From Plantago major (taxonomy: Eukaryota; Streptophyta; Magnoliopsida; Lamiales; Plantaginaceae), in NCBI GenBank assembly GCA_026545765.1, contig CM048840.1:21208765-21272764 (forward strand): DNA of 64,000 nt, written 5' to 3'. The position numbers were made by a program, and so were the translations under genes. The notes under the pieces were generated by a model that was given only the letters and a program-made list of their open reading frames with translations, was not told the DNA's origin and did not search any database. Of this stretch, positions 43,812 to 54,205 are shown one piece after another (position 1 is the first letter of the stretch; the number at the start of each line of letters is the position of its first letter).

Positions 43812-46578
43812 GTTCAAAGTAGTGCCAAGAAGGAGTCCAATAATGACTATGAAAACCTTCTTCCCTTCTTCAAGACTCATACCTTGCCAAAGCATATTCA
43901 ATGCTTCAAGAAATGGCAAAGGTTAAGGTGCTCTGATCTCTCTGAAATACTGAGAATCACAGATCAACCAACAAGACGAGCACGAGCTCTTGATCTAGAA
44001 AACTATATCCACGCAATGTTCCCTACTGAACAATATCAAGTTGCGACCTTAATGCGTAAGGATTTTTCCAAGGAAGTGGCACACAAATTGGTGCGAGCCT
44101 TCAAACAGGCAGATGGTCAAACCAGATTGCAGATGGAATTCAAGCCAGTCCTGCCCCAGACACTACAATTTATTCCTTCTGAACAAGAAGAGGTTAATGG
44201 ACAAATGATCACTATTCCAGAAGTGATCAATCTGGTCTCTGAAGATGAAGAAGAGAAGGAAACTGACGAAAATGACTATGAAGATTTTCCTTCTGACCAT
44301 CACAAGGATGAGAATGATAAAAAGGATGATGATGATGCCCCTGCACCAGGGACAGGAGGAATTCCACAAGGAAACAATGCCTCAGCTGCTGAAAAGCACG
44401 CTGAGAGGACATCACAGCAATCCCCTCCTCCATCACCTCAAAAATCTACCCATCCATCTTCCCAACAACAAAAGGACACTACTGAACAAGTAGTTGAGCA
44501 CTCTGAGGAAACAACTCAGAAGATATTAAATACTCAAACCAGAACTGCTCAACTCAAACAACTGTTGGAAGAAGAGCAACAGCTCCATCTTCAACTTGAA
44601 GAAGAGCTAGTTAAATCCATAGATAAGCTCAATCAACTACAAGATCAATACTTACAAGAGACAGTAGCTTACTCTGAGGTTAAAGAGCTCCAGGATGCTG
44701 TAAATGCAATTGCTAAGGAGCTAGATACTGAAGAAGTATCTAAAGAAAAGCATAATGCTAAGGCTGCATCACCATCAAAAGAAAAACCATCATCCTCTCA
44801 GAAAGGAAAGAATCCCATCTCTGAGATGGTTGCTGGACTGGAAAATCTTGAAAATGTCCAAGAGGATGAAGATCACTGGGCTGAGGACTCAGATGATGAA
44901 GAAGACAAGACTTTGGCAGAACATCGCAATGAACACTTAGCGGTTTCTCATCTGAAAAGGAAGCTAATTGCTCCTGAAGTTTTCAACAAACTGCCGAATG
45001 TCGACTCCCATGAATATATGAATAGATATCAAGTTTTGGCACATCTTAAAAGGGAGATGTCTTCACAAAACAAAGAAGTAATTGCCTCCGTCCCCTCAGA
45101 TATGCAGAAATTCACTGAGCTCATCACTCAGAGAACAACCAGTATGATCATTGCTCAGAAAGATCTGGGAATGGTAAGGGACGATGATGTGTCATTAGCT
45201 GAAAAAGCTTTTCATGAGGCAAGTTACACTGCTGGAAAAGCAGATGCCATACTAGGCCCATTGGCAGAGCTCACTGATAAGGAAACGACTTATCAAACAA
45301 AATCAGGAGCTCAAGGCTGAACTTCAGAAGTTGGTCACTGCCTACAACTACTTGCAAAAGAATTTTGAGTCCCTCTCAGATTCTTTTGTGGTACTTAGTC
45401 AGTCAACAATGACTAAGGGGGAAGAATTTGGATCTGATCAGGGGGGAAGAAAGAAGAAATCTAGAGCTGGCGCTCAGAAAGGAAGAGGAAACAAGAAAAC
45501 TTCCCAACCCTCATCAAATCAAGTTGCTTTGCAAATAGTAGCTACTTCCCAGCAGCCAACTGAAGAAACTACAATGGTAACAAGGGCCATGGCAAAAAGA
45601 CCTCCAAGGAGTACCAAGGCTCCAAGGAGAAGACAAGTAAGAGGGATTGATGAATCTTCTGAAGAAGAAGATGGCCAAATCAAATCCCAGGGCAATGAAG
45701 AAGGCTGCAAAAGTCTCACAAGAATTAATCTTGATGATGATGAAGAGACTGATGAAGATGAAGCTCCTCTTCACAGAAAAAGAAAAATTGATAGCCTAAC
45801 TGAGCCCACAACTGCAAAGCCTTTAGCAGCTAATACACCCTCTGGAAATACCAAGTCAATCCAGGGTGGTTCTTCAAGCAATCCCCCAAAGGAGAATTCT
45901 AGACAAAGAAGGAACAGGCTAAGAGCTGAACAAAGAAAAAGTCAACTTCCACTCGGGATAGAAGAAGCCAAAATTGAGTATGTGAAGAATGACAACAATT
46001 CCTCTGTCTACAGGTGCATTAATCAGAAGAATGGCTACTGGATTCTGGAACTCAAGCACTTACTGGTAAATTCAAGGTTTCCAGAACCAATCCATAAACA
46101 ACTCATGGCATGGAGAAAAGATAAGCCAATCTTGATTAACACCAACCACATCAAAGCATGGTTGGATTTTGAAGTAATCAAGAGAACTGAAGCCATGAAG
46201 AAGGACCTCTCTGATGAATGTCCTTATGGAAAGCCAGATGATGTGCAGAAAATTCCCAATCTTACTGGAACAGGCACAAGAGTAAGACTTGCGGTGGAAC
46301 CCTATGAGTCCTTCTACTTAACTGAAGATCAATACAAGGGTGACATCAGATATCTGAAGATCATTTATGAATACTTCAAGCTATCAGATATCAGAATCGA
46401 GCATGCCTGGAAGTGGGAAAAGTATCTGTGGATCAAGCATTTTGTCAAGAGAAATCCCACCAAAACCTACAAGGAAGTCTGTGGATTTGCCAGAGATACA
46501 AAGATGGTTGTCAGAACTCTTCTCTATGACTACTCTGATGATATCAAAAGGTTTGGTGATAGGAAATTTGCAAATTGA

Positions 46579-46961
46579 TCCATGGAGCTGTTTTGAAGAT
46601 TTGAAGACTTGAAGACTTGTCATTTAGAATGTTCACTTGGAGCTTGGTTACTCCTGTTGTTCTATTTTGACTAAGTAGTTTCTGTGATATTGCTGATTGC
46701 ACTTATCTGTTAAATCTTGTAAAAGTTATCTATGTTCTGTAATTGCTCTCATATCTGATGAAATTACTCTCAGATATCATTTTATATAAAAGATAACTTA
46801 TCAGCAAAGATCACACCTTGTGATTTGGTTGATGTTTACTTTCTGCACTTAATTATATGAATTAAAAGATCATAAGAAATGATTAAGTGGTGGATTGTTT
46901 CCTCATCCAGATTTGTAATAGGTCAGATAGTCATCGTTGACTGATCAAAATGGGGGAAATT
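46579..46961 (+). other. Element A 3' untranslated region and polypurine tract
   Basis: 383 bp from the last stop to the 3' LTR. It ends TGGGGGAAATT, where the purine run at 46952-46959 is the likely primer for plus-strand synthesis, directly before TGTTAGG. Confidence 0.85.
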
Positions 46962-48615
46962 TGTTAGGAATATATGTTTAGATTTTGATCAGCAACTTAA
47001 TGACTTATCTTAGCTCAGAAAGGTGATTAGTACTCTTAGTTCACTTGAACACTGTAAAAGAAGAAACTCACTGAGTATGATAGTCTAGCAAAACTTGTAT
47101 AGGATGTTAGGTCTCGAAATGTAATTTTTATTTTCTGAAGAAGACCAAGAAGAAGGCATCCAGCAGGAAAAGATCAACGGATTTAAAGATTTGAAGACTG
47201 CACATGATTGCTGAAGACAAGGGTTTTCCAGAAACCTATGTCCAGATATCTTGGAGAAACAAGTGTTTTGAAACACACGAGTTGCAAAAGATATCTGAGA
47301 ATAAAAGGTTTGTGAGACAAGGAAAGTGCCAACAGATATCTACACTCAGATACCTTGGACATAAAATATGCTTCTGAAAAAGAAACATATTATAACAAGT
47401 TGTTTAAACAAGTGGTATCTGAAGCTATGATGATCTCTGGAAAAGAACATGCAAAGTTTCAGAAAACTTTGATTGTATAAAGATCTCTGATACCATGCAT
47501 AGTTCCGTTGGCACTACAGGACAAAATATAGTACAGTGCATTAAATGCGCAGACAGAAATGTCTGAACAAAAACGGTAGCTTCTGAAGAAGAAGACAAAC
47601 ATGCTACAGTACTATATTCAGATATCAATAGTTTGAATTTGATTTAAGCTTAACAGATACAATTCAAACGGTACTCAAATTCATCTATAAATATCAACAC
47701 TTAGACTGCTTGAGAACACACACCTTAGAACACACTGAACTTACATTGAATACTCACACAAGCGCTCTCAAGCAAACTACTTACTTTCAAGCTTTCTGTT
47801 GCGACCAAAGCTCTTGATTCTAAGTAGCACAAAAGTTCTAAGTGTCCTGATCCTTAACGAGCATTGTTATCTGTGAAAGAGTTGAACTAAGATTTCATAT
47901 CTAAGTTTCATTCTCTTGAACACTTACCATAGACTTGGGTCAGTAGAGAACAAGATATCATACATTGAAAAGTGTATTAAGTATACTTGATTCACAGAGC
48001 TATCTGAATAACTGAACAAGTTATTAAAGAAGCTCACCTGACAAACAAACCTAAAACCAACACCATATACGGCGTGGAGTACAGGAAGTACTTAGTTTGG
48101 GAAACTAAGGAATAACTCCAAGGTTGCTGAGCAAAGGAAGTACTTAGCTTGGGAAGCTAAGGAATAGCTCAAAAAGGTTTCTGAGTACAGGAAGTACTTG
48201 GCTGTGAAAGCCGGGGAATAAATCAGGGGGAACACTTGGTTGGGAACCTAGTGCATTTAGGAATCAAGAAAAGATATCTGTAAGGTTACCTCATTTATCT
48301 TAGTGGATTCTAGGTCTGAGAAAGACCGAAGTGGATTAGTTGAAGGATTACGCCACCTTCAGATACCACTATAAAAAGACTTGTGTTATTTACTTTCTGC
48401 AGTTTATTACTTGTTTTACTTACATTGCAAAGTACTTACACTTATCTTGCTGAACACGTGCACTTATCTTAGAAGTCTTCCGCCCTCTGAAATTAAGTAT
48501 CAGATATCTTCACAGATATCTGAGAAACTGTGTTTGTCGACAAAAGTTTTTAAAAAGACTATTCCCCCCCCCCCCCCCCCCCCCGTCTTTTACTTTTCCG
48601 TTATCTGGACCAACA
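46962..48615 (+). repeat. 3' LTR of Element A
   Basis: 1654 bp, about 98.4% identical by eye to the 5' LTR apart from the C tract (C21 at 48564-48584). Ends CCAACA, followed by TSD GTTTC at 48616-48620. Confidence 0.95.
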
Positions 48616-48732
48616 GTTTCTGACGAAGAAAATTGAGTCGGGCTTATTATCCGTCGCTACGGATTTAGCGACGAATCGGTAACGATTTAGTAACGGATTT
48701 ATTCGTTACTAAAAAGTTGTTTTCTTGTACTG
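48616..48732 (+). mobile_element. CACTA right end, continued after Element A
   Basis: Subterminal units (AGCGACG, CGGTAACGATTTAGTAACGGAT, CGTTACTAAAA) and a terminal sequence which on the other strand starts CAGTACAAGAAAAC, close to the common CACTACAAGAAAA end of plant CACTA elements. Joins to 32618 in the uninterrupted element. Confidence 0.82.
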
Positions 48733-49354
48733 CACAAGGCATTAAGTTTACTACATTTTCTTCACTATTTCCAACATGGAGCTTGTTTGTTACATAGATC
48801 AGATCAGACCAGAGATCGACATCATACTTAAGAGAATTGCAGATTATGTTGGTTTGTGATCAATTTTGTGAGATTGTTCTTATTGCATTGTTTGGTTGTA
48901 ACTTAAGATCAGTAAAGGTTGTTGGTTGATCTCCGTAGACGTAGGCAATTGTCGAACCACATAAAATCTTGTGCTCTGGCTTTTTAGTTTTTGATCATTG
49001 TTTGTTCGAACAGGGGCGGACCCGGGGGCGAAATTATATACATGAGATTTTTCCGAGAGTTATTGGGGGACAAAATTCAAAAATTTCGAAAATATTACCT
49101 ATAAATTTTTTTTTATCAAAATTTTAGAGGGGGCGTGAAATGAGTGTGGAGCATGAATGTGATGTACGCGAACAAACTTAGAGGGTTCATCGTATGTGTA
49201 ACCAAGTTAGAGATTTCATATGTAATTAATAAAAGGTTTATTCAACCGTTCTCTTAGGTTGTAATTTTTCTCTCCATACATAAAATGTTATCTCTACCTT
49301 CATTAACTAGTAATAACCCTCGCCACGGGTATAATTTGCTTTGAATAATAAATA

Positions 49355-49610
49355 CTCCCTCCATTTCAGAGAAAGCGTTACATTTTAACTTTGACCGGTC
49401 AACTGTCTTCGAGTTTGATCACAAATTACTCATAAACGATAATAGTAAATAATTTAATAAAATCATATAATAAAAATTTAATTACTAAATTTTCATTATA
49501 TAATTTTAGTAATTTATTTATTATATCGTTTAAGAGTAAATTGTGGTCAAACGCGGAGGCAGTTGACCGCAGAATAGTAAAATGTAACACTTTTTCTGAA
49601 ATGGAGGGAG
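49355..49610. mobile_element. Stowaway MITE, sister of the one in Copia-1
   Basis: 256 bp, TA duplications at 49353-49354 and 49611-49612, ends CTCCCTCCATTTCAGA and its inverse. Sequence is the reverse complement of the 17311-17567 copy with scattered differences, so both come from one family amplified in this genome. Confidence 0.93.
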
Positions 49611-50257
49611 TATAAATGAGATGGCATAATAAATTAATTGTGAACATAAGATAGTTAAACTTCTTTGTAAAAAGCGTTGGTCGTGGTGTTGCTGGGTTAT
49701 CCATCCAATACTATCTAACTGTTTGATACAAAGTTAAAAAAGTAAGTCAAGGAAAAAACTTAGTTGATGAATAGTAACTGAGTTGAAAGTGAGTTAAAAA
49801 AATGGTGTTTGGAATAGAGCAAAAAATTTATAGTGTTTTAGGGTTGTTATATAGGGTGTGTAAGAATAAAGTGATGTGTGTAAGAAGAAAGTGATGTATT
49901 TGATATTTTTTAAGGTTATTTGATTGGTAAATGTTGTTTGATTGGTTTAAGATTGTTAGTTTGATTGAAAATTAAAGAGGAAGTGACAGTAGGGTAGAAA
50001 GAGAATGATGATTGTTTAGTGAAGAAAAAAATTGATTTAATTTTTTTTACTGTAGAACATACAAAACAAATACCCTGAAACAATTTAACGGATAAATAGT
50101 CACTCTTAGGGCTATGCCAAACAGGCGGTATATCACTGAGTTTTTTTTTATGGTAACTATAGAAAATATAAAATACGACTCATCATGGCGGATGTGTTTT
50201 GAAAGGGGGTAAAATCCAATCCGGACCCTTCAGGACCCGACGGGTTGATACCTTATA

Positions 50258-50478
50258 CTCCATCCGTTCCGAATTCAACTTCTCACATTCCATTTTGGGA
50301 CGTCTCAATTTTATCTTCTCATCTCTTACTTCATCTTCTCGCTCTCCTACTTTATTTAGTATCTCATCTACTTTATTCAATCCGTTTCCTACTTTATTGC
50401 CATCTCTCATACTTTATTCGCTATTCTCTTAAAACTTGTGTCCGGACCTGGGGGGAGTGGAATCTGGGGCGGAGGAAG
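50258..50478. mobile_element. Stowaway/mariner-like MITE (221 bp)
   Basis: Starts CTCCATCCGTTCCGAATTC after TA (50256-50257) and ends GGGCGGAGGAAG before TA (50479-50480). The ends are an imperfect inverted repeat. The interior is pyrimidine-rich with CTCATC and TACTTTAT repeats. It lies inside one of the diverged repeat blocks. Confidence 0.65.
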
Positions 50479-50686
50479 TATATATTATATCGGGTCTTCT
50501 ACCCGTACCGAACACGTTAATAACTAACTAATACATTTAAAAAGAAAATACGGTATCGCTCAAACCCGAATCAAAATAAAATACAAAAGTATTACACAAC
50601 TATGTATGGTTACCAACATTGGCATGCGGTCCCCTAACCACACACACAAAAATCATTTCATATGTTATGGTGGTGTTTTTGGCAAT

Positions 50687-50706
50687 CCCCCCCCCCCCCC
50701 CCCCCC
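50687..50706 (+). repeat. C20 homopolymer
   Basis: Twenty C residues in non-coding DNA. See the finding on long G/C tracts. Confidence 0.9.
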
Positions 50707-52669
50707 TACTTTTTACCAACTTAACCAGAAAATGTTGTGGTTCGGGTCATGTTACAAAGGTATGGAATGCGTTTGAATTCGAGTAGGATAGAACTCGCCC
50801 GTTTAAAAGTAAAATGAAGGAATACCAGTGTAGTAAGATATAGACCGACATACCATCAATAGGGATAGTGTCCCTGACTCTTGTTAGTGATGTAAAATAG
50901 AAAATTTGAATATATCATTGTATGTGATGTAAAATAGTTTTTCTTTATACACATATGATGTAAAATTTGAATATATCATTGTATGTGATGTTTTCAAACT
51001 AAAGTTGATGGTACACAAAGACGTACGTACCAAAGTGACTTTAAATCAAACTTTACCCATATAATACAAACTAACACAACTTTAAATGTTTGCTCATGTT
51101 AACAAATTATAAGGTTGTATGAGTTGCATACTTGTAAGTTTGAATAAGCTTAGTGGTCGTCCTTAGAGTTTACAATCCGTTTCATCAACATCAAGTCTAT
51201 TATACCGAAATGTTTTACATTTGTTGGAGATGTACACTCAAACTTTATAAATTTGTTTGGCCAGTGTTGGGTCGGAGTTTTTATTTGTACGGTTGATTAA
51301 TCGAGTATAAACTTATCGGACAGTACCAATCTCGCGCACCTAATCTGGCCGTGTCTCGACCTAGAGTACGTTTTGTGTTCTTTTTAGGCACTTTTTTTTA
51401 ATTCTTTTTTCATATTTACCCAAATTATCATCAAATAGTCCTCTTAAACTCAATAGTTATTCCAAACTACACGCAAGAATACCATTGAATCATTTCAAAT
51501 TTATTATAGTTTACTTTTAGTTTTAAATAGAAAGGGGAGATATTAAAACATTGATCGAGCAAATAAAATAGTCAAACTTCATTATAAACAACGTTCGTCG
51601 TGGTGTCAGGGTAGTTCTTATTCATTAAATACTAAATCATTGACTCCTTTTCTTATGGTGACTATAGAAAATGTATAATACTACTCGTCTTGACTGGTAT
51701 GCTTTTAAAGAGGTACTCTACCAGTACCCGACCTGTTAATTAGTAACTGATACATGTTTTTTAAAAAGGATTATTACATAGAGCCTCCCATTTAGAATGG
51801 TGTTTCTCACATTGATACCACTTAGTTGGACAATTACGTTTGGGTCCATTTTCGATTTTATCCGTTGACCGGCTTAATTAAATTGTTTCAAATGAAACAA
51901 CCAAACATGACCTTATGGAATTCCGAACAAAGAAAATATTAAAAAATAAGAAAGAAAAACACCATCATCTTCTTTGTCCTTCTTCTTCCTCCATCTTCAT
52001 TCTCTTCTTATTATCTTCCTCTTCTCCGACGGATTTATCCTTCTTCATCGTTCTTTCTCTTTCTTCTTTTTTTCTTCTAAATGGTAGAGCTCTTTTAAAG
52101 CTCCACCACCAGCTCCGATCCGGAGCAGAATTCAGCTCCAGATTCGGAGCTTATAAAGTAAAGCTCCGGATCTGTAGCTATAGTAAATCCAAGTCGGCTC
52201 CGATTTTGCTGCATAACAACTCCAATTTGAGATGTAATACAGCCAATCGGAGTTGTATAAAGCTCCGATTTTGAAATTCAGCTTCGATTAATATTTTCGG
52301 CTTTTGATTTTGATGTTAGAAGGATATATTTGATCTTGATTTGAAGTTTGGGATATTTTACAAATTTAAACCTGGAGTTTGGGGACTTATTTGAGGTTTT
52401 TCGAAAAGTTATGGGTGACAAATAAAAAATTAGATATCCACGGTATAGTTTAATTTACTTGTAATAATAAATAGAAAATGGTGGACATAATAAATTACGA
52501 TAAATAAGATCGCCAATCACTTTCGTGTAAACAACGTTGATTGTAGTTACGGTGGGTAGTTCTTCTTCTTCCAATACTAAATCATAGTCTTTTTACTATT
52601 GACTAAGATGCTTAAAGGGGTAGGATCCTACCCGAACCTGTACATGACCAGACGAGTTTGATAACATAG

Positions 52670-54086
52670 TGTTAGGAATATCTGTTAGTATTTTGATCAC
52701 TCATCACATGTTCTTATCTTAGCCAGAAAGGTGATTAAGTACTCTTGGTTCACTTGAACATTGTAAAAGAGGAAATCACTGAGTATGATTAGTCTAGTAA
52801 ATCTTGTATAAGGATTATAGGTCCCTGAGTGTAATTTTTATTTCCAGAAGACCATGAAGATCAATCCTAGCAATGGAGCTTTTCTGAAGATTAGAAGACT
52901 GAAGATTGCACAAGATTTATTAAGATATCAAGGTTTAGTCTAACTCAGAAAGACTATGTCCTTAATCCTTTCTTAAGTGTATTTACTTACTTTTGAAATA
53001 TGATTCTGGACATATGACATCATGAGTATGGAGCATGCAAGCCATCAGAAAGGCTCATGTATCCGTTGAAGACTATAGGACAAGAAATAGTACAAGTGCA
53101 TTAATTGCATCGGCAGAGAAGCCGCTGAAGCACAGTCCTCTCTGAGACATGAGACAAGGACTTCTGAGTATTCATTTCAAGATAAGTATGGACTGAATTT
53201 GAATTGTGTCTAACGGATATCATTCCAACAACTCTCAAATTCATCTATATATATCACACACTTAGATGCTGAGAAATACATACCTTAGAACGCTCTATCT
53301 TGCAAACTTACCATCAAGCAAAGTATTCTCTCAAGCACTCTACTACCCTTTTTGAAAGCTTTCTGTTGCTCGAAGAATCACTAGTAGTTCTAAGTTGTCC
53401 TGAACCTTAACAAGAGATTGTTATTTGTGAAAGAATTGAACTATCAGATACCCTTTTTGAAGCTCATTCTCCAGAACGAACATCAATTACTTGGGTCAGT
53501 AAAGAGCAGACTGCCATCCACTGAACATGTGTATTAAGTAGTCTTGTTCTATTAAGCTCTCTGAAAACATAACTGAAAAGTTATACGAGAAGCCTCTCTG
53601 ACAAACCTTATAACCAACACCATCAAGGCGTGGAGTAGAGGAAGTACTTGATTTGGGAAATCAAGGAATAACTCCAAGGTTATCTGAGTAGAGGAAGTAC
53701 TTAGCTCTAGGAGCTGGGGAATAACCCAGGGGGAACATTTGGTTGGGAACCATTTGTTTAGGAATCTTAGAATAGGATTATTGTAAGGTGAACTCAATTA
53801 TCTGTTCTAGTGAATTCTAGGTCTCAGAAAGACCGAAGTGGATTAGTTGGAGGATTACGCCACCTCCAGATACCACTATACTTGCTGTGTCATTTACCTT
53901 TCTGTATTTACATTTCAGCAAAGCACATACACATACTTATTGTTTCTACACTTACCTATCTTAAAGTCTTCCGCGCTCTGAATTTAAGTATCAGAAACCC
54001 CGTGTTTACGAAGCTATGTTTCGGCAAAAGTTTTAAAGACTATTCACCCCCTCGGTCTTTTACTTTGTCGTTATCTCTGGACCACA
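52670..54086 (+). repeat. 5' LTR of Element B
   Basis: 1417 bp, alignable along its length with the Element A LTR. It has two instead of three copies of the internal GAAGTACTTGATTTGGGAAA-type unit (about 53640-53735) and only C5 where A has C12/C21. A TATA-like CTATATATATCAC is at about 53244. Confidence 0.9.
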
Positions 54087-54088
54087 AG

Positions 54089-54100
54089 TGGTATCGAGGC
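54089..54100 (+). other. Degenerate primer-binding site of Element B
   Basis: TGGTATCGAGGC two bases after the LTR, matching the iMet-tRNA primer site of Element A except for a missing A. May prime poorly. Confidence 0.75.
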
Positions 54101-54205
54101 GGGGAGGTTCACAAGCCTTCTGCACTGAACCTAGATCCCTAGATAGGTGAAGGAACTTTGTCCCTTTCTGAGGACTGTATAATTTGTGTGTTAAAGTGTG
54201 CAGGT

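Larger units (their letters stand above)
41046..46578 (+). pseudogene. Element A extra (envelope-position) gene with multiple introns, broken
   Basis: Very long gene behind pol. Part 1 (41046-42927) opens MAPKLASTQK. It has a globular domain with LDVLEFYNNS, VQGQEILLDE, a WDVLACIL helix and NWGKYAF that resembles the 'putative plant transposon protein' domain of other LTR elements. A basic nuclear-type segment and Glu/Thr repeats follow. Part 2 is an array of short exons: 43003-43110, 43196-43306, 43387-43539 and 43624-43733. Part 3 (43812-45320, frame change, 45331-46578) has an all-helical domain (KHIQCFKKWQRL), an acidic stretch, coiled coil and a C-terminal domain with WIKHFVKRNP. Breaks: TAA at 41724 and 42243, a shift near 42600, an exon of 110 nt and a shift near 45300. 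Function unknown; 'envelope-like' describes position only. Confidence 0.75.
32619..48615 (+). mobile_element. Element A: 16-kb Sirevirus-like copia retrotransposon
   Basis: Complete insertion with LTRs of 1648 and 1654 bp (TGTTAGG...CCAACA), TSD GTTTC, a tRNA-iMet-type primer site and a polypurine tract. Order: LTR, gag, protease, integrase, RT, RNase H, long extra gene, LTR. Large gag with coiled coil and the extra gene behind pol match the Sirevirus (Maximus/SIRE) branch of copia elements. About 27 substitutions distinguish the LTRs (about 1.6% by eye), so insertion is fairly recent. Yet gag, pol and the extra gene all carry breaks. It split a CACTA element. Confidence 0.97.
48733..52669. 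other. Spacer between Elements A and B with diverged repeats
   Basis: Contains two MITEs, a C20 tract (50687-50706) and repeated blocks. Sequence around 49645-49730, 51565-51650 and 52500-52590 is related (short AAACAACGTT and GTCGTGGTGT-like words followed by ATACTAAATC). Blocks at 50150-50250 and 51655-51740 share GTAACTATAGAAAAT-like words and ACCCGAC. An open frame at 51915-52274 consists of low-complexity Ser/Leu and repeated CTCCGAT words; I do not accept it as a gene. Confidence 0.55.

Noticed and set aside
41046..46578. Calling the extra gene a true envelope glycoprotein
   Set aside because: No signal peptide, transmembrane segment or fusion-type motif is visible; only its position behind pol fits.
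51915..52274. 119-codon open frame
   Set aside because: Low-complexity Ser/Leu start and repeated CTCCGAT/ATCGGAG words explain the frame; no domain.
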